The position numbers and the translations under genes are program-made. Positions 1 through 9,162 of a stretch of DNA of 33,171 nucleotides are shown here, piece after piece. Where the stretch lies: positions 1 through 33,171 of the forward strand of contig JAHEJP010000002.1 in the NCBI GenBank assembly GCA_024638855.1, written 5' to 3'. The number at the start of each line of letters is the position of its first letter. Position 1 is the stretch's first letter. A model generated the notes under the pieces. It saw nothing but the letters and a program-made list of their open reading frames with translations, had not been told where the DNA came from and made no database searches. This DNA comes from Chloroflexota bacterium (GTDB lineage Bacteria > Chloroflexota > Anaerolineae > Promineifilales > Promineifilaceae).

Positions 1-2
1 AA

Positions 3-382
3 TCATTGGAAGTGAATCAATCCGTTTAACTCAACAAGGACGCCGTAATGGTCTGATATATCATGTCCAGAGCTACTTTTTAGACGTACTATCTCGGCAG
101 TTCCATAAACAGGATAGGCCTAATTACCTGAAAAACTCAGACAATAGTCCAAGCACTTACCTTGCAAGGATCGGGATGGACTCGTATTCTCGTTTCGCAA
201 ATAGGCCCGATTTTCTCCAGGATCTGTAGGCGTTATTCGCTCACCCACATCTCGGACAGGCCGACCACATCGGACCTCGCATTTGCCAGGTAGGAGATCA
301 ACCGCCTGAGAGCCGATTCGCGTTCATGGCCTCGATAGAGATTATCTCCATTTGGCAGCCGAAGCGGCGGCAATAGGGCCAT
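3..382 (-). pseudogene. Degraded endonuclease/exonuclease/phosphatase (EEP)-superfamily protein
   Basis: Minus-strand reading from ATG at 382 gives MALLPPLRLPNGDNLYRGHERESALRRLISYLANARSDVVGLSEMWVSE*, an EEP-like N-terminal region. After stops and frame changes a second block reads AYPVYGTAEIVRLKSSSGHDISDHYGVLVELNGLIHFQ*, with the C-terminal SDH motif. Total length is far too short for an intact EEP domain. Confidence 0.6.
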
Positions 383-684
383 ATCTTATTGAAAAACCGT
401 GAAACTTATTGGAAATGGTTGCCAATAGATGTTCCCAGAATGGGCCAATGGTCCAGTTTCCGGAAGAAAAAGGATTGTTCCCCCATTAAACAGGCAAATG
501 CGGCCATAACCAGCGGCAGTATTCTGCTCATCACCGGTCGGCGGACCCAGATGACCGGTAGGTCCACCCACACTGTGGTAAAGGTGATCAATTTCGCTCA
601 TCAATCATTGAGTTTACTATGCGGGCGGTTGCTGTCAATACCTTAATCAAGAGAAGAAGCCAATTCTTTTTTTGATACGGTAAA

Positions 685-713
685 TTGACGTTTTTGCCTA
701 CTTTGTCTATACT
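685..713 (+). promoter_or_regulatory. Sigma70-type promoter for rplY (TTGACG-N17-TATACT)
   Basis: TTGACG at 685-690, 17-nt spacer, TATACT at 708-713; about 115 nt leader to the rplY ATG. Confidence 0.65.
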
Positions 714-833
714 TGCATGTTTGTTTTACGGATAACATTTGTATTAAGGATGTCCACTCAGGTTAAGGCCTATTTTCTTGGGGCTTGGGCATCGACTGTT
801 TAGACGACATATTATTAATCGAGGTACTTGCGA

Positions 834-1502
834 ATGGCGGACAGAGAGACAATCGTTGCCGAATCCCGGGAAACATCGGCCGAAAAAGCGAAGAATTTAC
901 GGAAAGCGGGTTGGATACCGGGCATAATTTATGGTCAGGGAACTAATATTAACGTCAAGTTGGATAATTTATCCTTGCGCCGCGTCCTTAGAGATGCCGG
1001 GATGACTAACCTAATCGACATCCAGGTGGGTAGTGACAAACGGACCGTGCTCGCCAAGGATATTCAGAAACACCCCACTCGTGGCGATTTAATTCATATC
1101 GATTTTTATGAAGTTAACATGTTGGAGAAGTTAGTGGTAGATGCGGCGCTCATCATGGTTGGTGAATCGCCACCTGTGGTCGATGGCCTAGGAACGACTT
1201 CCCTCGTCCTATATTCGGTTCAAATCGAATGTTTGCCTGATAAACTGATATCGGAAATCGAGGTTGACATGACCATGATCCAGACTCCGGAAGATTCCAT
1301 CAGCGTCTCCGATCTTGAGGTACCAGAAGGCGTCGAAATCTTGACTGATCCAGAGTTGGTTGTTGCCAGATTCGAATACGTGACCATCGAGGAGGAAGAA
1401 GAGGAAGAAGAGGAAGAAGATCTGATGTTCGCCCCAGCTGCGGACGAGGTCGAGGTCATTGGCAAGGGCAAGGCAGACGAAGAGGAAGACGACGAAGCCT
1501 AG
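834..1502 (+). CDS. rplY: 50S ribosomal protein bL25, CTC/general stress form, with acidic C-terminal tail
   Basis: MADRETIVAESRETSAEKAKNLRKAGWIPGIIYGQG...HIDFYEV... is typical bL25/CTC. ATG 834 is preceded by GAGG at 821; the track start at 828 is a TTG. Confidence 0.93.
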   Translation: MADRETIVAESRETSAEKAKNLRKAGWIPGIIYGQGTNINVKLDNLSLRRVLRDAGMTNLIDIQVGSDKRTVLAKDIQKHPTRGDLIHIDFYEVNMLEKLVVDAALIMVGESPPVVDGLGTTSLVLYSVQIECLPDKLISEIEVDMTMIQTPEDSISVSDLEVPEGVEILTDPELVVARFEYVTIEEEEEEEEEEDLMFAPAADEVEVIGKGKADEEEDDEA

Positions 1503-1577
1503 TCCGTTTTAAGGGTCAGCCACCGATCGCGGATGCACGACCCAACCCAATAACAACAGTTTTGAACTTTATTGGAG

Positions 1578-1604
1578 GGCCGGAAGTAACTTCCGGCCTT
1601 TTTT
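1578..1604 (+). terminator. Rho-independent terminator downstream of rplY
   Basis: GGCCGGAAG-TAA-CTTCCGGCC perfect 9-bp stem followed by TTTTTT. Confidence 0.88.
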
Positions 1605-1660
1605 CATGGCTGTCCAGTTTTTTTTACGATCAAGCCTTTGACCCATGATTCGATCGGAAT

Positions 1661-3757
1661 TTGCGGGGACGAGATTTCCTCTTCTTGCTATTCGACCAAC
1701 CGCAAGGCTGGCGCTATAGTTTGAGAATGACCTGGAAAGCACAGCTGGCCCTCTTAGTCGGAATCCTATCTCTGGCAGCATTGCTTAGATTGTCATATCT
1801 GAAATGGGATGATTACAACCATTACCATCCGGATGAGCGTTATATCGCCTGGGTAGCCACAAGCATCGATTGGCCCGTTTCATGGCAGACCGCTTTTTCA
1901 CCACAGGAATCGACCTTTAACCCTTTCTATTGGCCTGCAGGGGCATCGTCGAGGGGATTGGTGCTCGAGCAAGACAAAGCCCGCCGTTTTGCATATGGCC
2001 ATCTGCCTCTCTATATGGGAATAAGCTTCACGCGTTTATTGGAATTGGCTGGACCCGGCATTGGTCCCTTGTTACCTGAAAAATGGTTGCTAACCCAAGA
2101 CCTGCTCAACCAGGCTCAAATGATAGAGTTCCGCCATATAACTGCTGCAGGCCGTGCGCTTACGGCCATTCTCGACGTTGCTTCTGTTGGTCTGCTTTTT
2201 TTGATCGGGCGGTGGTTATATGGTACGGCAGTTGGCCTGTTGGCGGCCACCTTCTTAAGCATTACTGTTTTACATATCCAACTCGCCCGATTTTTCGCAG
2301 TTGATCCATTTCTGACCTTCTTCATTTTGTTGGCCTTGGTTTTTATGGTTTTAGCCTTCCGGCAAAGCAAGTCTAAGGTTCGAACTGTTTTCTTGCTGAT
2401 TGCCGGTTTTACTGTCGGCCTGGCCGTTGGCTCAAAGTTCAGCGCTGTTCTTCTAGTTTTACCTTTGGCAGTCACAGTATTCTTGTTGCCCGACCGCAAG
2501 CCAGAGCGCAAGATAGGCTTACTTATCGCGGCCGTTTTCTTGGCGTTTCTAGCATTTTTTATTACCAATCCATTCGCTATTTTGGATAGCAGTTGCCCCG
2601 CGAGCAATGGACCACAACTAGGTTCGTTGACATTCCTGACGCCCATTACAAGATCTTGCTATTTACAAAACGTGGTGTCGCAAGGTTTAATGGTTAGGGG
2701 AGTCCGGGATGTTCCATTTGTACGCCAATACTTAGGCACAATCCCATTCTTATATTACATGGAAATGCTTTTTAAATGGGGTATGGGACCCCTCTTGGCG
2801 ATCGCCGGCTTCGCCGGCCTTGCCTGGGCTTCCTGGCGCGGGATTAAGGCAGGATATAAGGGTTGGCTGAACTTATCTGGCCAATGGTCCAAAATAACCA
2901 AAAGCAAAATTCTCAGCGAAAAGGGCCGATTCCCGTTCAATAATGCTGAGATCGTCATATTGAGTTGGGTATTGCCCTTCTTCTTTACCACTGGTATTCT
3001 CCAAGTCAAATTCGCCCGTTACATGCAGCCGTTGCTACCCTTCTTGGTACTTTATGGCGCGGCAATGCTCTTAAGCATTCGTCGAGTTACCTTGCGTAGA
3101 TTAGCTGTAGCCCTGGTTCTGATGGTCACGGCGATCTATGCCTTTTCCTTCACCAACCTTTACCGGCAAGAACATCCCTGGGTAGTCGCTTCGCGGTGGA
3201 TATTCCAAAATGTTGATGAAGGGTCAGTGATCGTTAGCGAGATGTGGGACGATCGATTGCCTGATAACGTGTTGGTTGGTGACGAATTATTAAAACGGGA
3301 GATTTACGAAATTAGAGACGTGAATTGGCTTTCCGGCACCGAAAAATATGATGGTGTCGAGAAGCTAGAGAAGAATTTGGATCTCATCGCGAACGCCGAT
3401 TACCTCGTCTTGGCTTCTAACCGCAACTACGGCGTGATTCCACGATTGCCGGAATACTATCCTTTGTCAAGCCAATATTACCAGGCTTTGTTCGACGGTA
3501 AACTTGGATTTGATGTGGCTTATGTCGGAACCCGCATGCCCAATCTGTTTGGCTTTGCGCTAAAAGGCGATTCATTTTCCTGGCCCGAATTGAATCCGCC
3601 CGACGAGGTGAGCGCCTATCTCGCAGGGGTGAATGGTCTCAACATGGGTCGATTTGACGAGAGTTTTACCGTTTACGACCAACCATTGGTTATCATTTTT
3701 GAAAACTCGGGAAATCTATCGGCCTCGGATATGGTGAGCCTTTTCCAAACTGATTGA
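1661..3757 (+). CDS. Multi-TM glycosyltransferase, GT39/ArnT-like (dolichyl-phosphate-mannose-type) family
   Basis: 698-aa ORF with many hydrophobic helices and an N-terminal acidic YHPDERYIAW motif typical of GT-C enzymes. The true start may be ATG 1727. Confidence 0.75.
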   Translation: MRGRDFLFLLFDQPQGWRYSLRMTWKAQLALLVGILSLAALLRLSYLKWDDYNHYHPDERYIAWVATSIDWPVSWQTAFSPQESTFNPFYWPAGASSRGLVLEQDKARRFAYGHLPLYMGISFTRLLELAGPGIGPLLPEKWLLTQDLLNQAQMIEFRHITAAGRALTAILDVASVGLLFLIGRWLYGTAVGLLAATFLSITVLHIQLARFFAVDPFLTFFILLALVFMVLAFRQSKSKVRTVFLLIAGFTVGLAVGSKFSAVLLVLPLAVTVFLLPDRKPERKIGLLIAAVFLAFLAFFITNPFAILDSSCPASNGPQLGSLTFLTPITRSCYLQNVVSQGLMVRGVRDVPFVRQYLGTIPFLYYMEMLFKWGMGPLLAIAGFAGLAWASWRGIKAGYKGWLNLSGQWSKITKSKILSEKGRFPFNNAEIVILSWVLPFFFTTGILQVKFARYMQPLLPFLVLYGAAMLLSIRRVTLRRLAVALVLMVTAIYAFSFTNLYRQEHPWVVASRWIFQNVDEGSVIVSEMWDDRLPDNVLVGDELLKREIYEIRDVNWLSGTEKYDGVEKLEKNLDLIANADYLVLASNRNYGVIPRLPEYYPLSSQYYQALFDGKLGFDVAYVGTRMPNLFGFALKGDSFSWPELNPPDEVSAYLAGVNGLNMGRFDESFTVYDQPLVIIFENSGNLSASDMVSLFQTD

Positions 3758-3785
3758 TATCGATGTCCAAGAGAAACCTTAACAA

Positions 3786-5393
3786 GTGAGTATGCCAGTT
3801 AACGAATTGAAAATCCAAACCCACCCGGAATCATATTCTCGTTTTTACTTGTACCTGACGGTGTTTGTTGCTGGGATGACGACATTGGCAGTGGAATTCA
3901 CAACAAGCCGTTTGCTCCAAACCGTATTCGGAACCTCAAACATTGTCTGGGCCAACGTCATTGGACTGGTATTGCTTTTTCTGACACTAGGTTATTTTCT
4001 GGGTGGCCGTTTGGCTGACCGTAATCCTTATCCCAGGGTATTTTACTGGCTGGTTTCGTTGGCTGGTTTCTGCTGCATCCTCTTTTTACTACTTACCAGC
4101 CTGATTTTGCGTTCGGCGGCAACTGCTATGGCAGCCGTGAATGTTGGCGCCATCATCAGTTCGTTAGTAGCGGTATTTTTTGCCCTGGCCGTGCCTGTGA
4201 CCTTGTTAGGCTGCGTATCGCCCTTCGCCATAAGACTGGCCGTACGGGATGTTAACGAGGCCGGGCGGATCAGCGGCCGTATCTATGCCGTATCAACTTG
4301 GGGAAGTATCCTTGGAACCTATCTGCCGGTACTGCTGGTCATTCCGCTTGCTGGAACACGTCTGGCGGCCATTGTCTTTGGCTCGGTCCTACTCCTGGTT
4401 GGATTTGGCGGCCTCTGGCAAGATGGACGGCGAAAGAATTTGGCTGTATTAATATTGCCACTAATATTGGTGCCGGTGATCATTGCCTGGAGTGGCGGCC
4501 GGATCAAAAACAATCCAGACCAAATATTTGAAACAGAATCAGCTTATAATTATATTCAAGTAATCCGCCAGGGGGACTGCAATTTTCTTCTACTCAACGA
4601 AGGCCAGGCTTACCATTCTTACTACTGTGACGAAGGACGGGTTCCCCGGATTTCCGTCTGGAGCATTATGTTGGCCGCACCATTTTTTAATCAAGGGACC
4701 TCCGTCAAAGATATTGAGAGCCTGAATGTGATTGGTCTGGCGGCCGGGACCATCCCTAAGCAGTTCAATAGAGTATACGGGGACATTGCGATTGATGGCA
4801 TCGAACTAGATCCGGCCATCGTCCAAGCAGGTCGTGAATATTTCGATTTGAAAGAGCCTAACATTGATGTCATCGTTGGCGATGGTCGTTATGAGCTAAA
4901 TCAGTTGGACCGAAAATACGATGTTATTACGCTGGATGCCTACAAGGTGCCTTATATACCTTGGCACCTGACAACCAGAGAATTTTTCACTGAGATCAGG
5001 GATCATTTGACAGGTTCAGGTGTATTGGCAATAAATGTAGGCCGGGGACCGGGTGACCGACGGTTGGTGGAAGCTGTAACGGCAACTTTGTTGACCGTAT
5101 TCCCGTCAGTTTATACCATCGATGTTCCTGGATCCTTCAATAGCATCGTAGTTGCGACCGCAAAACAAAGTGAAAGCAACAATCTGGTCGAGGCTTTGAA
5201 CAACATGAATTCTGACACCCATCCGCTTCTGAGAGAAGCAATGAAGACTGCGGCCGACAATTTGGTGCCGACGGTAGCGTCAGAAGTTATTTTCACTGAC
5301 GAGCGGGCGCCGGTCGAAACGATGATTGACTCCATTGTGATACGTTTTTTACTTGAAGAAGGTGCTTCTGGTCTTCCCGGTTTAAGTGGGTGA
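3786..5393 (+). CDS. Membrane-fused spermidine synthase-like protein (N-terminal TM domain plus SAM-binding aminopropyltransferase-like domain)
   Basis: N-terminal TM block (GMTTLAVEFTTSRLLQTVFGTSNIVWANVIGLVLLFLTLGYFLGGRLADR) plus C-terminal spermidine-synthase-like region (DGIELDPAIVQAGREYF...VIVGDGRYEL...YDVITLDAY). GTG start. Confidence 0.82.
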   Translation: MSMPVNELKIQTHPESYSRFYLYLTVFVAGMTTLAVEFTTSRLLQTVFGTSNIVWANVIGLVLLFLTLGYFLGGRLADRNPYPRVFYWLVSLAGFCCILFLLLTSLILRSAATAMAAVNVGAIISSLVAVFFALAVPVTLLGCVSPFAIRLAVRDVNEAGRISGRIYAVSTWGSILGTYLPVLLVIPLAGTRLAAIVFGSVLLLVGFGGLWQDGRRKNLAVLILPLILVPVIIAWSGGRIKNNPDQIFETESAYNYIQVIRQGDCNFLLLNEGQAYHSYYCDEGRVPRISVWSIMLAAPFFNQGTSVKDIESLNVIGLAAGTIPKQFNRVYGDIAIDGIELDPAIVQAGREYFDLKEPNIDVIVGDGRYELNQLDRKYDVITLDAYKVPYIPWHLTTREFFTEIRDHLTGSGVLAINVGRGPGDRRLVEAVTATLLTVFPSVYTIDVPGSFNSIVVATAKQSESNNLVEALNNMNSDTHPLLREAMKTAADNLVPTVASEVIFTDERAPVETMIDSIVIRFLLEEGASGLPGLSG

Positions 5394-5434
5394 GATCTAG
5401 ATCAACTGAAGAAAAGTTTGCCCGGAGGTAGTCA

Positions 5435-6130
5435 TTGAAACAAGCGGAAATTGCAAAAATCGTGCGTTGGATAGTAGCCATCGCCATTCCATTTTTCCTC
5501 ACGCTGGTTACACTTCGCTTGATGATTACCTGGCAAAATCCCAGCTATCCTGAGTTTGAATATCCTCGCATCGGGCCAGATCCTTTCGGTTTTACGTTTG
5601 ATGAACGGCTTGATTTGGCAGAAGAAACTCTTGCTTATCTCCGTCGATCGGAACCGGCCGAGGAGGTCATCTATATCCTTGAAGATTTACGTTTGCCAGG
5701 AGGAGAAGAGCCACTTTACAATCAGCGGGAAATCGGCCACATGCTCGATGTCAAGAGTCTAGTTGACACTTTTAGGACGTTTACCTGGCTTCTGGCAATC
5801 ATTGTCATTGGAGGGTTGATCTTTCTGCTGGCCCGTTCCGAAACCCGGTTTCTGGGCTATAAATCAATCATGTGGGGGGGCTTATTGACCACCGCCATAT
5901 TATTAATCATGTTACTCTTGATCCTGTTGTCCTGGAATTTGGTATTCACCCAATTCCATGAAATCTTATTCCCACCCGATACTTGGACCTTCTATTACTC
6001 TGACTCGTTGATTCGCTTGTTTCCAGAAAAATTCTGGTTTGATTTTGGTCTCTTGTGGACAGGGGCCATTTTTTTGGAAGGGATCTTCCTGGCGGTGATT
6101 GGTTATGTCTTAGTGCGGCGAGGCGGCTAG
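5435..6130 (+). CDS. TIGR01906/DUF1461 family integral membrane protein
   Basis: 231 aa; FDERLDLAEETLAYLRRSE...FNQREIGHM-like region (here YNQREIGHMLDVKSLV) with flanking TM helices. TTG start assumed. Confidence 0.7.
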   Translation: MKQAEIAKIVRWIVAIAIPFFLTLVTLRLMITWQNPSYPEFEYPRIGPDPFGFTFDERLDLAEETLAYLRRSEPAEEVIYILEDLRLPGGEEPLYNQREIGHMLDVKSLVDTFRTFTWLLAIIVIGGLIFLLARSETRFLGYKSIMWGGLLTTAILLIMLLLILLSWNLVFTQFHEILFPPDTWTFYYSDSLIRLFPEKFWFDFGLLWTGAIFLEGIFLAVIGYVLVRRGG

Positions 6131-6223
6131 TGTCTTGGGCAGGTTAAATCTGGGGACAGCGAATAGCTAACAAACAACATCTGGAATCAGAAGTCGCGAA
6201 TATGCTACCCATAAACAAATCCG

Positions 6224-7396
6224 TTAATTTTCCAGGGAGATCTCTACAAAGGCTGTTTGGTAAGGGTATACCCAAAACTCCGCTTTGGTCTTATCCTTGC
6301 CGGTACCCACTGATAGCTCATAATAGCCTGCCGATACGTCATCAATAACGAAATTCTCAAGCCACTTCTCATCTGGATTTACGCTATCGTCAGAGTAGGT
6401 GGTGGTAGCGGCATAAGGGGAGGGAGCATCGATTCGCCTCAAGGTAACAGGCACATCACGAGCTGGTGAGCCACCTGCACTGGTTATTAATCCGGCGACC
6501 ACGGCTCGATCTGGGAATGGATAAAGCCAGAGCAGAGGATTGCGGGAGTGTTGGTAGCTGTTTTCGCCGACCCGGACTTCAAAATGCAGGTGGGGGCCAT
6601 CAGCTACACCACTAGCACCCGAGTGGGCGATAATATCTTGAGCTAAAACATCTTGGCCGACACTGACCAATATTTGGGACAAGTGGCCGTAGAGGCTGTA
6701 TACTGGCTGTCCGTCCCAGACGGTATCGTGCTCAATGACGACGACGTTGCCGTAAAAATCCGGCATAGCCCCAAGCTGTACTTCTTGATCATCTCCTGCA
6801 ATGACCACCGTTCCGCTAGCAGCTGCCGATACCTGGGTACCCTGGGGAACATTAAACTCAACCCCATGGTGGGTGCGTAGTGTACCCCCACGATTACTTC
6901 CGTAAGGGTAGGCTTTGTCGGTCCAAACTGTACCGCCTTCGGGCACCGGTCGGCGTAACCAATAATGTTCCCATGGTGAAGTTTTTGGTAGAGCAGGAGG
7001 TGTGAACGTTGGCAGCGGCGTCGTAGTCGGCGGCGCCTTACTTGTTGTAACCACTTCGGCCGATAAGGATCCAGCAGATGAGTTCGAATCTACCGCCTCG
7101 GCGATAGTGCTCAGGGCAAAATTAGTTGCCGTCGCTGCGATATCCGCTGCAGCCAAGGGCTTGAAGGACTTCTGGTCTCCCGGTGCGGCAACGGTGACCA
7201 TTATCGGTGGCGGCGCGGCCGTATCTGCTTGAACTACCTGTTCTGCCTGTGAAGGTAGATCAGATATGGCCGTGGCTTTAGCCTGGCAGCCGCTAATCAA
7301 TATGAGTAGAAACCCTGCGATAATGGTCGAAAGGAAATAGGCGACCAAGGCTCGATGATGATCGACCACTGGCGAATTAGGGAATTTCGTCGCCAA
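6224..7396 (-). CDS. M23 family metallopeptidase, predicted lipoprotein
   Basis: Lipobox LISGC near the N-terminus; M23 motifs HHGVEFNVPQGTQVSAAASGTVVIAG...VVIEHD...YSLYGHLSQ...SGASGVADGPHLHFEVR. Confidence 0.9.
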   Translation of the reverse strand: MATKFPNSPVVDHHRALVAYFLSTIIAGFLLILISGCQAKATAISDLPSQAEQVVQADTAAPPPIMVTVAAPGDQKSFKPLAAADIAATATNFALSTIAEAVDSNSSAGSLSAEVVTTSKAPPTTTPLPTFTPPALPKTSPWEHYWLRRPVPEGGTVWTDKAYPYGSNRGGTLRTHHGVEFNVPQGTQVSAAASGTVVIAGDDQEVQLGAMPDFYGNVVVIEHDTVWDGQPVYSLYGHLSQILVSVGQDVLAQDIIAHSGASGVADGPHLHFEVRVGENSYQHSRNPLLWLYPFPDRAVVAGLITSAGGSPARDVPVTLRRIDAPSPYAATTTYSDDSVNPDEKWLENFVIDDVSAGYYELSVGTGKDKTKAEFWVYPYQTAFVEISLEN

Positions 7397-7399
7397 GGC

Positions 7400-8911
7400 T
7401 CAGAAGCCCCCTCGCTGGGCAGCGATTAACATTGTTTCCTCAGCCAGGACACTGGTTTCTTCCTCAATCTCCGCCAATTCTCTAAGCCATGAGTTGGTGA
7501 GTCCTTCATCATTGATGGAAGTCATATTGATTTTTACATTCAATCCGGCGATCTGGACGGCCGAGCGGGCCAGGACGGCCGCCGCTGCAGCATCAGTGAC
7601 GGCATTGGTATTTCCTCTCTTGGTGATTCTCTTAGCAAGCTTAGCCATTTGCCGGCTAAGCCGAGCGACTTTCATAGGGACTTCAGCAGCATGAATCGTA
7701 GCCAACTCAATTGCTTTCTGCTTTTCCTCTTCGCTCAGTTCGGAATTTCTCCATGATGCCATCAGTTGGTTAAATGCTGCCGAATCTTCCATGATGGCGG
7801 CAGTTAGTTGCTGGCGCAATGGTAGTGCCTGCTCTAGTATTTGACGTGCCTCTTCCTCAAACTGGGCGTACTTCTTCCGGCCGACGGTGAGCTTGGCGAC
7901 CATTTCTGTCAGAGCTGATCCTAGTGCGCCGACCAAAGCGGCCGAAGAGCCTCCACCCGGCGTAGGCGTTGCGGCTGCGGTCGCATCAAGCATGGTGAAT
8001 GGCGTGATATCCGAATCCGTGTTCTCTGCCAGTCTGATCTCTAGCACTTGCTCGTCGGCCATGTCATTTAGCTGAAGGTAATACATTGCCGAGGACAACA
8101 ACGCTTTTTGTGGTATGAGACCGACTAACTCGGCTTTCGTGATAACCAGACCGTACCGAGCAGCTTCTCGGCGGACCAGCTCCTGAACTCGGTGGACCGG
8201 AGTTTTTTCAAAATTAGTCAGATTCATACTGACTTGTGCTTGGCCATCGACCAGAAAGCCCAAAGCTTGAACATTCCTGAGTCCACCACTGCTGAAACGT
8301 ACTGCTCTAGCAATTTGATTGACAACATCAATATCATCGCTGTCAAGATAAAGATTATAAGCGATGAGGAAAGGCCGCACGCCAATGATTGTTGCCCCCC
8401 ACGACCTGGCCTCGGCCGGCCCATAATCGGGTGATCGACTGGGATCTTGGCCGATTTCCTGGCGCCATGCTTCATATTGGCCGCGGCGAATATTGGCCAG
8501 TTTCTGTCGATCAGGCCGGGAGGCTGCTGATCCATATAGATACACGGCTACGCCCAATTCTTCACCCACCCTTTGGCCTAGGCTTTTTGCTATGCTGACG
8601 CAATCCTCGATACTCACCCCTTTAACAGGGATGAAGGGACAGACGTCGGTTGCGCCAATCCGGGGATGCTCGCCTTCATGCTGATCCAAATCGATGAGTT
8701 CAGCTGCTTTGGCTATGGCTCTGAAAGCGCCTTCTTCTACAGCTGCCGGGTTGCCGACAAAGGTAATGACGCAACGGTTATGATCGGCGTCGGCGCTAAC
8801 ATCCAGCACGTGGGCGCCTTGCACGCCGCGTATCGCATCGGCAATGGCTTCAATGGTTTCTGGCCGGCGGCCTTCACTGAAGTTTGGGACACATTCGACT
8901 ATTTGTCTCAT
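7400..8911 (-). CDS. ftcD: Bifunctional glutamate formimidoyltransferase / formimidoyltetrahydrofolate cyclodeaminase (FTCD)
   Basis: N-terminal MRQIVECVPNFSEGRRPETIEAIADAIRG...DHNRCVITFVG (formiminotransferase) and C-terminal ATPTPGGGSSAALVGALGSAL...(cyclodeaminase) in one 503-aa ORF. Confidence 0.92.
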   Translation of the reverse strand: MRQIVECVPNFSEGRRPETIEAIADAIRGVQGAHVLDVSADADHNRCVITFVGNPAAVEEGAFRAIAKAAELIDLDQHEGEHPRIGATDVCPFIPVKGVSIEDCVSIAKSLGQRVGEELGVAVYLYGSAASRPDRQKLANIRRGQYEAWRQEIGQDPSRSPDYGPAEARSWGATIIGVRPFLIAYNLYLDSDDIDVVNQIARAVRFSSGGLRNVQALGFLVDGQAQVSMNLTNFEKTPVHRVQELVRREAARYGLVITKAELVGLIPQKALLSSAMYYLQLNDMADEQVLEIRLAENTDSDITPFTMLDATAAATPTPGGGSSAALVGALGSALTEMVAKLTVGRKKYAQFEEEARQILEQALPLRQQLTAAIMEDSAAFNQLMASWRNSELSEEEKQKAIELATIHAAEVPMKVARLSRQMAKLAKRITKRGNTNAVTDAAAAAVLARSAVQIAGLNVKINMTSINDEGLTNSWLRELAEIEEETSVLAEETMLIAAQRGGF

Positions 8912-9162
8912 AGAATCACTTCGCTTTCCGATTCTAATACTTATTCAATCGTAGATATTGCTTCCCTGATGTGTAAACCAATCCTCCGTGTATCAGTCAA
9001 GACGATATTCGAGTCAGCTATTGAATTAGTATCTGCTTACTCTGAAATCAAAACAAGGGATTGTATCAAAGGGCCTGATTTGCTCAAATCAGGGGTCCGA
9101 CCATATTGTGGCTGGCAGGAAATACGTTATGCATCGTCGAATATCAGGAATGTAAGTGCAGA

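Noticed and set aside
389-646. Overlapping ORFs on both strands at 386-646
   Set aside because: No family motif, no SD, mutually overlapping; more likely intergenic next to the EEP remnant.
2116-2646. 176-aa minus-strand ORF opposite the GT39-like gene
   Set aside because: Low-complexity, Lys/Thr/Ala-rich antisense translation of a hydrophobic coding region; no motif or SD.
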